From: a virus
Reading direction: 5' to 3' (one strand)
Virus record (IMG/VR): IMGVR_UViG_3300027714_002687
Coordinates: 1-22,882 of that record
DNA length: 22,882 nucleotides
Shown piece by piece: positions 8,273 through 14,821 of the stretch; the first letter of the stretch is position 1; the number at the start of each line of letters is the position of its first letter. The position numbers were made by a program, and so were the translations under genes. The notes under the pieces were generated by a model that worked only from the letters and a program-made list of their open reading frames with translations, ran no database searches and was not told the origin of the DNA.

Positions 8273-9031
8273 ATGGCATTAGATTTAGATGCAATCAGAC
8301 GTAAACTTTCAGGTTTACAACAACAAACAGGAAAATCAAATACACTTTGGAAGCCTGAGGCTGGAAAGAATCAAATTAGAATCGTTCCTTACCAATACAA
8401 TAAAGCAAACCCATTTTTGGAAATGTACTTCCACTATGATATCGGAAAGAAGAATTACTTATCTCCAGTAACATATGGCGAAGCAGATCCAGTAGAAGAA
8501 TTTGCACAACAATTAAAAGCAACTGGAAAGTCCGATGACTGGAAGTTAGCTAAAAAATTAACACCTAAGATGAGAGTGTATGTACCAGTAATTGTACGTG
8601 GACAAGAATCAGAAGGTGTTAAGTTATGGGGATTCGGTAAACAAGTATATACAGAATTATTAGGTTTCGTAGCAGATCCAGATTATGGAGACATTACTGA
8701 CTTAACTAGTGGTAGAGATATCACCGTTGAATACACTCCAGCAGAAGGTGTAGGAAACTTCCCTAAAACTGGAATTAGAGTTAAACCAAACCAATTACCT
8801 GCTACGACAGATCAAGGACTAGCTGATAAGATTATGAACCAACAAAAAGATATCTTCACGATATTTAAGAAGGTTTCTTATGACGAATTAAAAGGTCACT
8901 TACAAACTTGGTTAGAAGTTGGAGACGATAATGCAGAGCCAGTTGTTACAAATAATGCTCCTGCGGCTGCAACTAACACTACGGGTACTGGTGATATCAA
9001 TACAGCATTCGATAGTTTATTTAACTCATAA
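8273..9031 (+). CDS. gp32-like single-stranded DNA-binding protein
   Basis: A 252-residue protein. The basic N-terminus ('DAIRRKLSGL') corresponds to the cooperative-binding end of T4 gp32. The core opens with 'LWKPEAGKNQIRIVPYQYNK', typical of this family, and continues with 'KLTPKMRVYVPVIVRGQE' and 'KLWGFGKQVYTELLGFV', strands of the OB fold. The C-terminus is Ala/Asn/Thr-rich with acidic residues and ends 'FDSLFNS', fitting the acidic tail that recruits partner proteins. T4 gp32 has a structural zinc held by His and three Cys; this protein has no cysteine at all, so it lacks that zinc site. It lies 14 bases before recA/uvsX. Expected role: coats ssDNA in replication, recombination and repair. 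Confidence 0.88.
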   Translation: MALDLDAIRRKLSGLQQQTGKSNTLWKPEAGKNQIRIVPYQYNKANPFLEMYFHYDIGKKNYLSPVTYGEADPVEEFAQQLKATGKSDDWKLAKKLTPKMRVYVPVIVRGQESEGVKLWGFGKQVYTELLGFVADPDYGDITDLTSGRDITVEYTPAEGVGNFPKTGIRVKPNQLPATTDQGLADKIMNQQKDIFTIFKKVSYDELKGHLQTWLEVGDDNAEPVVTNNAPAAATNTTGTGDINTAFDSLFNS

Positions 9032-9045
9032 AGGGGAATATTAAT

Positions 9046-10200
9046 ATGGCAAGAAAAGTAAAAGAAGAAGAAGTCGGAGCTTTAAGTAAGCACGATGAGT
9101 TGGCAAATGTATTGGCAGATTCGTTAAACAAGAAGTTTAAAAAGGATGGTAAGGTAGCTTACTTCCTGGATGGATCAGAAGATACACCAACAGATTTAAC
9201 TGAATGGATTTCCACTGGATCTTCATTACTAGACTTAGCAATATCTAATAGACCTAATGGTGGTATTCCGGTTGGGCGTATCACAGAGTTGACAGGGTTA
9301 GAAGCAAGTGGGAAGAGTTTAATAGCTGCCCACTTGCTAGCTAACACTCAGAAACAAGATGGGTTAGCAGTTTACATCGATACTGAAAATGCAATGAATG
9401 AAGAATTCTTGAGAGCAATCGGTATTGATTTGAATAAGATGTTGTATATACAATTGGAAGCGATCGAAGATATCTTTGATGTTATTGAGAATATTATCAC
9501 TAAGGTGAAGGAATCAAACAAAGATAAACTAGTTACTGTTGTTGTAGATTCAGTTGCTGCAGCTACAACGAAGGTAGAACAAGCTGCTGATTATGAAAAA
9601 GATGGTTGGGCTACATCCAAAGCAATTATACTATCCAAAGCAATGAGAAAAATTACTCAGATGATTGGAAGAGAAAGAGTTGCTTTAGTATTCACAAATC
9701 AGTTGAGAGTTAAGCTGGGTGTAAGTTTTGGAGATATCTATACTACGAGTGGGGGGAAAGCTTTAGGCTTTCATGCATCTTGTAGACTTAGGTTAAAAGC
9801 TGTAGGTCAAATCAAAGCTAAGATAAATGGATTTGAACAAGTTATAGGAATCAAAACAAGAGCTAAGATTGTTAAGAATAGGATGGGACCTCCTTTAAGA
9901 GAGGCAGAGTTTCACATATTATTCAAGTCAGGAATAGATGATTATGGATCTTGGTTACAAGTAATGAAAGACTACAACCTAGTAGCTCAAGGAGGAGCAT
10001 GGTATACCTATACAGACGAAAAAACTGGCGAACAAATTAAATTCTTATCTAAAGATTTTGAAAGCAAAATTTTAAGTGATGAATCTCGTAAGGATGATAT
10101 TTATAGTAAGATATGTGATGAGCTAGTTATGTCTTATGATATAGACAGTATTGGAATAGATGATGTAGAAGTTGGAAATGATGATGTACCTATTGGATAG
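9046..10200 (+). CDS. uvsX: RecA/UvsX-type recombinase
   Basis: A 384-residue ATPase. Walker A is 'GLEASGKS' (residues 84-91), Walker B 'VTVVVDSVAA' (about 165-174), and the L2/DNA-binding region is 'TTSGGKALGFHASCRLRL'. The catalytic Glu is in 'YIDTENAM' (about 115-122). The first 45 residues are a helical N-terminal part used for filament assembly, and the C-terminus is acidic ('IGIDDVEVGNDDVPIG'), like other RecA proteins. It makes the presynaptic filament on ssDNA and performs strand exchange; in T4-like phages this also starts replication forks. It is third in the operon after Hc1 and ssb, so it is probably co-expressed with its ssDNA-binding partner. RecA versus UvsX naming is a matter of lineage; context favours UvsX. 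Confidence 0.9.
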   Translation: MARKVKEEEVGALSKHDELANVLADSLNKKFKKDGKVAYFLDGSEDTPTDLTEWISTGSSLLDLAISNRPNGGIPVGRITELTGLEASGKSLIAAHLLANTQKQDGLAVYIDTENAMNEEFLRAIGIDLNKMLYIQLEAIEDIFDVIENIITKVKESNKDKLVTVVVDSVAAATTKVEQAADYEKDGWATSKAIILSKAMRKITQMIGRERVALVFTNQLRVKLGVSFGDIYTTSGGKALGFHASCRLRLKAVGQIKAKINGFEQVIGIKTRAKIVKNRMGPPLREAEFHILFKSGIDDYGSWLQVMKDYNLVAQGGAWYTYTDEKTGEQIKFLSKDFESKILSDESRKDDIYSKICDELVMSYDIDSIGIDDVEVGNDDVPIG

Positions 10201-10209
10201 GTAAAAATT

Positions 10210-10417
10210 TTGGGTGTGGCGGAAAGTTCACTGATATCTAACCGATTGAAGTAAACTATGGAAGACGCAAAATCTCAGAGTATCGAGATTATATAATGAG
10301 AGACTTAACGGAAACTCACAATTCTTAAAGACTATAAGAATTGAATAATGGTTTTTTAAGTGTTTAACCAACCAAGCAATAGTTGAAACACTGGGGGTTC
10401 GAATCCCCCCACCCAAT
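10210..10417 (+). ncRNA. 208-base RNA with tRNA-like acceptor and T arm (unusual)
   Basis: The ends are those of a tRNA: TTGGGTG (10210-10216) pairs perfectly with CACCCAA (10410-10416), and next to it is a perfect T arm, GGGGG-TTCGAAT-CCCCC (10393-10409). After the 5' acceptor come TGGCGGAA and, 34 bases later, TGGAAGACGC, which together look like a tRNA-Leu D arm split by an insert. The rest holds three hairpins: AATCTC/GAGATT (10271-10290, 8-base loop), CAATTCTTA/TAAGAATTG (10319-10343, loop AAGACTA) and AGTGTTT/AAACACT (10359-10392). No 7-base anticodon loop with U33 is seen, and CCA is not encoded. It could be a tRNA interrupted by a small intron, a decayed tRNA, or a structured RNA using tRNA ends. 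A match to group I cores (GAGACTTAACGG at 10300-10311) is suggestive only. Confidence 0.5.
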
Positions 10418-10432
10418 CAAAATAAGTAAATT

Positions 10433-10657
10433 ATGAATAGACACCAATACACAGTAATGAGAACTAATGGTCAGTTTGACACCAGTCTATTGTATAATCA
10501 CTTTGTAACCAAAGGTGGGAATCTTCCATCGAACATATTTACATTGGCAATACAAATGCTACCAGAATTACCAGGGATTATGTTAGAATCGTTGGATCAA
10601 GAATTCAATGTAACTAGATTGGAGGATAGTATGGGTCGTACTATAAAAGTGTATTAA
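10433..10657 (+). CDS. small unknown protein between two RNA genes
   Basis: A 74-residue protein lying 15 bases after the tRNA-ended RNA and ending 3 bases before tRNA-Glu. 'HQYTVMRTNGQFDTSLLYNH' reads as a strand followed by a helix, then a hydrophobic helix ('NIFTLAIQMLPELP') and 'MGRTIKVY' at the end. No signal peptide, cysteine or known motif. The close packing between RNA genes suggests a shared transcript that is processed. Function unknown. Confidence 0.6.
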   Translation: MNRHQYTVMRTNGQFDTSLLYNHFVTKGGNLPSNIFTLAIQMLPELPGIMLESLDQEFNVTRLEDSMGRTIKVY

Positions 10658-10660
10658 AAT

Positions 10661-10732
10661 GGTCCCTTCGTCTAACGGTTAGGACATATGGTTTTCATCC
10701 ATAAAATAGGAGTTCGATTCTCCTAGGGACTA
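10661..10732 (+). tRNA. tRNA-Glu (anticodon UUC)
   Basis: A complete cloverleaf: acceptor GGTCCCT (10661-10667) with AGGGACT (10725-10731), first pair G-U; D arm GTC-TAACGGTTAG-GAC; anticodon stem TATGG/CCATA with loop TTTTCAT, so anticodon TTC reading GAA/GAG; T arm AGGAG-TTCGATT-CTCCT (10708-10724); discriminator A at 10732. CCA is not encoded, so the host must add it. GAA is a very frequent codon in these genes, which fits a supplementary role. Confidence 0.92.
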
Positions 10733-10756
10733 CAAATCAAATTCTAAGAGATCTAA

Positions 10757-11143
10757 ATGAAAAAGCTAATCACAATACTAATGTTAATCACTTCTGTTTG
10801 CTATAGTCAAACTATGTATGAATCTAATGTATCCAAATTGTGGGAATGGAATGGGGAAACATACAAACTAGAAAAGAAGGAAGATATTAAAGTAGTTGTG
10901 TCTGTACACAAAGAATATATTGTGGTAATTCTCAACAGAGAAGAGATATTCCAAACTTGGTGGATACTAATCCCAGAGTGTGACGAAGCATTCGATTGTT
11001 ACATTACAGAAGGAGATTTATCTAAGGTGTGTATATTTTACGATAGAAAATCTATAATATTCTGGACTAGATCTAATGGTGCAGGAAGATTCACGAGGGG
11101 ATTAGAAATGGTAGACATAAAAGAATATACAGATAAACAGTAA
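10757..11143 (+). CDS. small exported protein with signal peptide
   Basis: A 128-residue protein with a clear N-terminal signal peptide: 'MKK', a hydrophobic stretch ('LITILMLITSVC') and a likely signal peptidase I site after 'CYSQ' (about residue 18). The cysteine lies close to the site but the preceding residues (TSV) do not make a good lipobox, so a soluble periplasmic protein is more likely than a lipoprotein. The mature part looks beta-rich ('IKVVVSVHKEYIVVILNREE', 'TWWILIP', 'KVCIFYDRKSIIFWT') with two further cysteines in 'ECDEAFDCY' that could form a disulfide after export. It follows tRNA-Glu by 24 bases with no clear promoter of its own. It may act on the host envelope, such as in superinfection exclusion, but nothing in the sequence shows this. 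Confidence 0.7.
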   Translation: MKKLITILMLITSVCYSQTMYESNVSKLWEWNGETYKLEKKEDIKVVVSVHKEYIVVILNREEIFQTWWILIPECDEAFDCYITEGDLSKVCIFYDRKSIIFWTRSNGAGRFTRGLEMVDIKEYTDKQ

Positions 11144-11145
11144 AA

Positions 11146-11209
11146 AAGTTGCTAGTCTCATTTATTAGGGTGATCTTTATAGTATAAAAAGGGAAGAGGT
11201 CTCCTTAAT
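11146..11209 (+). repeat. 64-base promoter/leader module, copy 1
   Basis: AAGTTGCTAGTCTCA (11146-11160), 10 variable bases, then a 39-base block (11171-11209) identical to copy 2 at 13142-13180. It holds a promoter: TTG at 11149-11151, 20 bases, GATCTTTA at 11172-11179, followed by TAGTATAAAAA. Past the -7 box the shared part would be in the 5' leader (purine-rich GGGAAGAGG then TCTCCTTAAT). It ends 27 bases before the ATG at 11237. Confidence 0.75.
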
Positions 11210-11236
11210 TCTGATCTCATCGTAAAAAATAAAACT

Positions 11237-11548
11237 ATGAAGAAGGTAACAAAAAAAGAAATAGGAAAACAAATCACTAATGGGGTTGTAAACTTCATGG
11301 CAAGCAAAGGTTTTACAGAAGTAGATGATCAAGGTTATACTATAGAATTCCTCAATCCTGACTATACTGGAGATGATGATTATATGGAAGCAACAATAAT
11401 ATTCTATAAAGGAACACTTGGCTGTAATTCAGATCCTTATTTAACTGCAGGTCCTGGCTACGGTAATTACACAGCACCAGAAGACTTTGAAGAAGTTACA
11501 ACTGAAGTGGAATACTATTTAGATCAACTAATTAAAAAATTATCGTAA
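11237..11548 (+). CDS. small acidic unknown protein
   Basis: A 103-residue protein, first gene after promoter module copy 1. A basic, helical N-terminus ('KKVTKKEIGKQITNGVVNFM') leads into an acidic body ('NPDYTGDDDYMEATIIFYKG') with a beta hairpin, a Gly/Tyr-rich turn and a C-terminal amphipathic helix ('EVEYYLDQLIKKL'). One cysteine, no export signal, no membrane segment. It is followed by the ligase ATG after one base, so the two are very probably co-transcribed. Function unknown. Confidence 0.7.
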   Translation: MKKVTKKEIGKQITNGVVNFMASKGFTEVDDQGYTIEFLNPDYTGDDDYMEATIIFYKGTLGCNSDPYLTAGPGYGNYTAPEDFEEVTTEVEYYLDQLIKKLS

Positions 11549-11549
11549 A

Positions 11550-12845
11550 ATGTCAATAGAAACAACTAAAAACTTAATGAAGCTAGATAGATTCGTGCTT
11601 CAAATGAAATCGACATCATCTCTATTGAAGAAGAAGGAGATAATAGAATCGATTAAAGGTGATGAATTCATCACGAAAGTATTACACTATACATACAACA
11701 CATTCTTAAAATTTAATGTCACATCTAAGAATTGCAAAAAGAACACAGGCTTATTCAAGTATAATACACACAAAGATATTTTTAGTTTATTGGATGGTCT
11801 AAATAATAGAACATTCACTGGTCATGATGCAATAGCACAAGTTAATGGGTTTGTAATTAATCATATCCAATATCGTGATCTAATTTATTCCATAATTGAT
11901 AGAAATCTAGAAATTAGAGCTTCTGAATCAGTTATCAATAAAGTTATACCAAATTTAATTCCAACATTCGATGTAGCCTTAGCAACCAAATACGAACCTA
12001 AATTCTGTGACTTCGAGAATGAAGAGTGGGTTGGAAGTAGGAAACTAGATGGTGTGAGATGCATCATCAGGAAGGAAAATAATAATATAAAAGCATACTC
12101 GAGGCAAGGGAATGAACTGACTACAATACAAAGAGTTTTAGATGATGTGAGTACTATACCAGGAGACTTTGTATTAGATGGAGAGATCTGTTTGATGGAT
12201 AATGATGGGAACGAACACTTCCAAGGTTTAATGAAACAGATCAAAAGGAAGAACCATTCAATCAAAAATCCTAAGTATGTTATATTCGATTATCTAACAT
12301 TAGAAGAATTCGATACAAAGGTTGGAACAACTAACCTAGAAGAAAGATACACAAATATTCAGGGATGTGATTTAACTGAAACAAATACGTTGAGTTTACT
12401 GGAACAACATCCAATCGAATCGAACGAACAATTATCTGAAATGATTGCTGATGCTGAAGAGAAGGGATATGAAGGAGTGATGCTAAGGAAGAACTCGGGG
12501 TACGAAGGAAAGAGATCTAAAAACTTACTGAAGTGTAAGAAGTTCTTCGATGCAGAATATGTAGTACAAAGTGTAGATTTCGAGACACATAGAATAATCA
12601 GAGAAGGTAAAGAAGTGTTGATGCCTATGTTAGCTCAAGCATACATAATGCATAAGGGTAATGAGGTTGCAGTAGGATCTGGGTGGTCTCAAGAACAAAG
12701 AATAAGATATGAAGCTAAGCCACAGGATTTGATTGGTAAGACTATTACGGTTCAATATTTTGAGGAAAGTAAAAATAAGAATGGAGAATTGTCTTTAAGA
12801 TTTCCAACAGTCAAGTATGTATACGAAAATGGAAGAAACGTTTAA
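11550..12845 (+). CDS. ATP-dependent DNA ligase
   Basis: A 431-residue protein. The nucleotidyltransferase motif I is 'SRKLDGVRC' with Lys165 as the residue that takes AMP. Motif III/IIIa follow as 'FVLDGEICLMD' and 'KYVIFDYL', motif IV as 'EGVMLRKNSG' and motif V as 'KNLLKCKKF'. The last ~100 residues are an OB-fold domain ('EVAVGSGWSQEQRIRYE', 'GKTITVQYFEES', 'LRFPTVKYVYE'). The first ~140 residues are an extra helical N-terminal region, like the DNA-binding region of T4 gp30. It seals nicks in DNA, including Okazaki joins, with ATP. It lies one base after the 103-residue gene and is followed by a 63-residue gene one base later, so the three form an operon under module copy 1. Family assignment is firm. 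Confidence 0.92.
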   Translation: MSIETTKNLMKLDRFVLQMKSTSSLLKKKEIIESIKGDEFITKVLHYTYNTFLKFNVTSKNCKKNTGLFKYNTHKDIFSLLDGLNNRTFTGHDAIAQVNGFVINHIQYRDLIYSIIDRNLEIRASESVINKVIPNLIPTFDVALATKYEPKFCDFENEEWVGSRKLDGVRCIIRKENNNIKAYSRQGNELTTIQRVLDDVSTIPGDFVLDGEICLMDNDGNEHFQGLMKQIKRKNHSIKNPKYVIFDYLTLEEFDTKVGTTNLEERYTNIQGCDLTETNTLSLLEQHPIESNEQLSEMIADAEEKGYEGVMLRKNSGYEGKRSKNLLKCKKFFDAEYVVQSVDFETHRIIREGKEVLMPMLAQAYIMHKGNEVAVGSGWSQEQRIRYEAKPQDLIGKTITVQYFEESKNKNGELSLRFPTVKYVYENGRNV

Positions 12846-12846
12846 T

Positions 12847-13038
12847 ATGACAAAAGAAGAATTGAAAGATATGATGAAAGGATACATACAAGATGCCACT
12901 CAACAAGATGTACCTAAGCTAGCTCTGTTAGATAGGATGATGGAAGACATAGAGTCGTATGCAAACAAGAGGGTAGTAACAGGAACCAAGAGTGGTCCGT
13001 ATTGGGATAGAATCAATATATCCCCCAACAAACAGTAG
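12847..13038 (+). CDS. small unknown helical protein
   Basis: A 63-residue protein. An in-frame upstream ATG at 12817 lies inside the ligase gene; the ATG at 12847, one base after the ligase stop, gives a normal N-terminus ('MTKEELKDMM') and is preferred. Nearly all helix: 'TKEELKDMMKGYIQDATQQD' and 'LALLDRMMEDIESYANKRVV', with a polar C-terminus. It may be a helical hairpin that binds a partner, perhaps co-expressed with the ligase. No known motif. Confidence 0.6.
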   Translation: MTKEELKDMMKGYIQDATQQDVPKLALLDRMMEDIESYANKRVVTGTKSGPYWDRINISPNKQ

Positions 13039-13055
13039 TGTTGTTTAACATACTC

Positions 13056-13118
13056 ATGTACTATGTGGTATTCGCCATAATAGTGTCTCTATTGACCAGA
13101 AAAATAAATCGGAAATAA
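13056..13118 (+). CDS. possible 20-residue membrane peptide
   Basis: ATG at 13056 gives 20 residues, 'MYYVVFAIIVSLLTRKINRK': one transmembrane-length hydrophobic run and a strongly basic end. A TTG start at 13041 would give 25. Such peptides are seen in phages (holin- or inhibitor-like), but at this length the frame may be chance. It ends just before the second promoter module. Confidence 0.3.
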   Translation: MYYVVFAIIVSLLTRKINRK

Positions 13119-13180
13119 GTTGCTAGTCTCAATTATATTTCTGATCTTTATAGTATAAAAAGGGAAGAGGTCTCCTTAAT
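13117..13180 (+). repeat. 64-base promoter/leader module, copy 2
   Basis: AAGTTGCTAGTCTCA (13117-13131), 10 variable bases, then the same 39-base block as copy 1 (13142-13180). Promoter parts: TTG 13120-13122, 20 bases, GATCTTTA 13143-13150. The spacing of all elements is the same as in copy 1 although the 10 bases between them differ. It ends 24 bases before the ATG at 13205. Confidence 0.75.
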
Positions 13181-13204
13181 GGTCTCAAAATTAAAAAAAT
13201 TAAG

Positions 13205-13468
13205 ATGAACACATTACCAAAAACTACAGAGATGTTACATACATTATCTATAGAGCAATTAAAAGAATTAAAAGGACAGATCAATCAGATGATCGAATTG
13301 AAGGGAGGAACCAAAAGTACACTAAAGTTGGGGCAAGAAGTGATGGTTAATCATCCTAGATTGATGGGGCGTGAAGGTGTAATCACAAAGATAAACAAAA
13401 CTAAATGTAAGGTTAGCTTTGATGGAGAAATCTTCAATGTACCATTTGAAATGATTGAATCAATATAA
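13205..13468 (+). CDS. small protein with KOW/SH3-like C-terminus
   Basis: An 87-residue protein. Residues 10-35 form a helix ('MLHTLSIEQLKELKGQINQM'). From about residue 44, 'GQEVMVNHPRLMGREGVITK' followed by 'INKTKCKVSFDGEIFNVPFE' is the KOW-type beta-barrel pattern (V-x-V ... G-x-x-G-x-V) found in ribosomal and transcription-elongation proteins, a fold that binds RNA or protein. It is the first gene after module copy 2. It may act in transcription or translation of phage genes; the fold is reasonably supported, the function is not. Confidence 0.65.
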   Translation: MNTLPKTTEMLHTLSIEQLKELKGQINQMIELKGGTKSTLKLGQEVMVNHPRLMGREGVITKINKTKCKVSFDGEIFNVPFEMIESI

Positions 13469-13483
13469 ACTAAAACAATAGAT

Positions 13484-13642
13484 ATGAAAGATACATACAC
13501 ACTACAATCATACTCAGAATCATTCAACTCAATAAATAGCTTGGTCAATTTTGCCATCGAAGAAGGTATATGTCCAAGCTGTGAAATCCTGAAAAACGGA
13601 GAGAAAACAGGAGAATATATACAAGAGTACCTGAGACAATAG
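13484..13642 (+). CDS. 52-residue protein with a CxxC motif
   Basis: A 52-residue protein starting 15 bases after the KOW-like gene. It has a polar N-terminus rich in Ser/Tyr/Asn, then 'EEGICPSCEILKNGEKTGEY', a CxxC pair in a turn that could be half of a zinc site or a redox pair. It is in the operon of module copy 2. Function unknown. Confidence 0.5.
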   Translation: MKDTYTLQSYSESFNSINSLVNFAIEEGICPSCEILKNGEKTGEYIQEYLRQ

Positions 13643-13720
13643 ATGCACCACCCAATAATTATTATTTCCGATCCAGGAGATGAACAACAAGGAGAACACA
13701 TAACTATTCAAATAAAATAG
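13643..13720 (+). CDS. possible 25-residue peptide abutting the previous gene
   Basis: The ATG directly follows the previous stop (TAG-ATG), giving 25 residues with 'HHPIIIISDPGDEQQGEH'. The exact abutment suggests translational coupling or a gene split by a stop, but the length makes this weak. Reading through the TAG would yield one frame of 78 codons, since the two are in the same frame. Confidence 0.3.
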   Translation: MHHPIIIISDPGDEQQGEHITIQIK

Positions 13721-13721
13721 A

Positions 13722-13761
13722 TTGTTTTCCTTTTTTATTCCAATTAATTTCCGTATATTAT
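13722..13761 (+). promoter_or_regulatory. promoter-like region very close to the 5' nuclease start
   Basis: TTG 13722-13724, 20 bases, TAATTTCC 13745-13752; also TATATTAT at 13754-13761 with TTT at its -33 position. Either way transcription would start within about 10 bases of the ATG at 13766, giving a leaderless or nearly leaderless message. Confidence 0.4.
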
Positions 13762-13765
13762 ACAT

Positions 13766-14821
13766 ATGAAAAAAGACTACATAAGCATACTAGCTAACCT
13801 AAAAGAATCAGATTCAGCTAGTTTAGAACCAAACGATAGAATACTAATCGTAGATGGACTAAATACATTCATCAGAGCATACACAGTAAACCCAGCAACC
13901 AATGATGATGGAGTACATATCGGAGGTATATCTGGATTCTTAATGTCAGTTGGTTTTGCAATCAAGAATATAAAACCAACAAGAGTTATTATTTGCTTTG
14001 ATGGCAAGGGGGGATCAGCCAAACGCAGAAAGATATTCCCAGACTACAAAGCTAATAGAAGAGTTAAGAAACACATATCGAGATTTGGATCCACACTATG
14101 TCAATCAGATGAAAGGATTTCTATGGGACAACAGATACATAGACTAACTGAATATCTAGATCAACTTCCAGTAACAGTTATGGCTCCGGAGAACATTGAA
14201 GCAGATGATGCAATAGCATATCTAAGTCAACAAGTTTATCCTAAGAGTGATTGTTTTATTATGTCATCGGATAAAGATTTCCTACAATTAGTAGACGATA
14301 GGGTTCAAGTTTGGTCTCCAACAAAGAAAATATTATACTTTGAAGATACAGTTAAGAATGAATTCGATATCCCGATAGACAACTTCCTACTATTCAGAAC
14401 AATGAAAGGAGATCCATCAGATAATATTCCTGGAATAAAAGGAGTTGGTGTGAAGACTTTGAAGAAGGTAATGCCTATGTTATTTGAACACAAGAAACTA
14501 ACTATCGATGATATCATAAACCACGCAAACGATAACAGAGGGAAGAAAAAGATATACGATAAGATAGCGGATAGTGAAGATCTATTGAGATTGAATTATG
14601 ACCTAATGCAATTGGGAGATGTCGATATACACGGAATTGCAAAGACTACAATTATGGAAGTAGCGAGAGGTCCAATATCAAGGTTGAAGAAGATTAAATT
14701 TATGACTATGGTATTAGAAGACAAGATTAATTCATCCATAAGAAATCCAGATTTATGGTTAAGACAAGTATTCACTACACTGGATGCAATGGCAGATAAG
14801 AAAGATAAAGATGACAGATAG
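13766..14821 (+). CDS. 5'-3' exonuclease / RNase H (FEN family)
   Basis: A 351-residue protein of the FEN/PIN-like 5' nuclease family, like T4 RNase H. Metal-binding acidic residues appear in order: Asp30 in 'ILIVDGLNTF', Asp in 'VIICFDGKGG', the Asp pair in 'ENIEADDAIAYL', the Asp pair in 'IMSSDKDFLQL', and Asp in 'MKGDPSDNIPGIKGVG', which begins the helix-hairpin-helix that binds DNA. Between the second and third lies the basic 'RRKIFPDYKANRRVKKH' arch region. It removes RNA primers and flaps during lagging-strand processing, working with the ligase encoded upstream. Its stop overlaps the helicase start by 11 bases. Family assignment is firm. Confidence 0.9.
   Translation: MKKDYISILANLKESDSASLEPNDRILIVDGLNTFIRAYTVNPATNDDGVHIGGISGFLMSVGFAIKNIKPTRVIICFDGKGGSAKRRKIFPDYKANRRVKKHISRFGSTLCQSDERISMGQQIHRLTEYLDQLPVTVMAPENIEADDAIAYLSQQVYPKSDCFIMSSDKDFLQLVDDRVQVWSPTKKILYFEDTVKNEFDIPIDNFLLFRTMKGDPSDNIPGIKGVGVKTLKKVMPMLFEHKKLTIDDIINHANDNRGKKKIYDKIADSEDLLRLNYDLMQLGDVDIHGIAKTTIMEVARGPISRLKKIKFMTMVLEDKINSSIRNPDLWLRQVFTTLDAMADKKDKDDR

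Noticed and set aside
10319-10357. Rho-independent terminator (perfect 9-base stem followed by TTTTTT)
   Set aside because: The stem is A/T-rich and eight bases separate it from the T run, so it does not form a normal terminator; it is more likely part of the RNA.
10210-10417. tmRNA interpretation of the tRNA-ended RNA, with a GCA codon after GAAGAC as the resume codon
   Set aside because: The frame after GCA reads AKSQSIEII then stop, not a degron-like ending; the alanine G-U pair at the third acceptor position is missing; and 208 bases is far too short.
11885-12265. 126-codon open frame on the - strand within the ligase gene
   Set aside because: The + strand carries intact ligase motifs I and III here; no sign of coding on the - strand.
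11146-13180. CRISPR-like or transposon-end interpretation of the repeated modules
   Set aside because: Only two full copies, each carrying promoter boxes in front of a gene, no spacers or terminal inverted repeats and no transposase.
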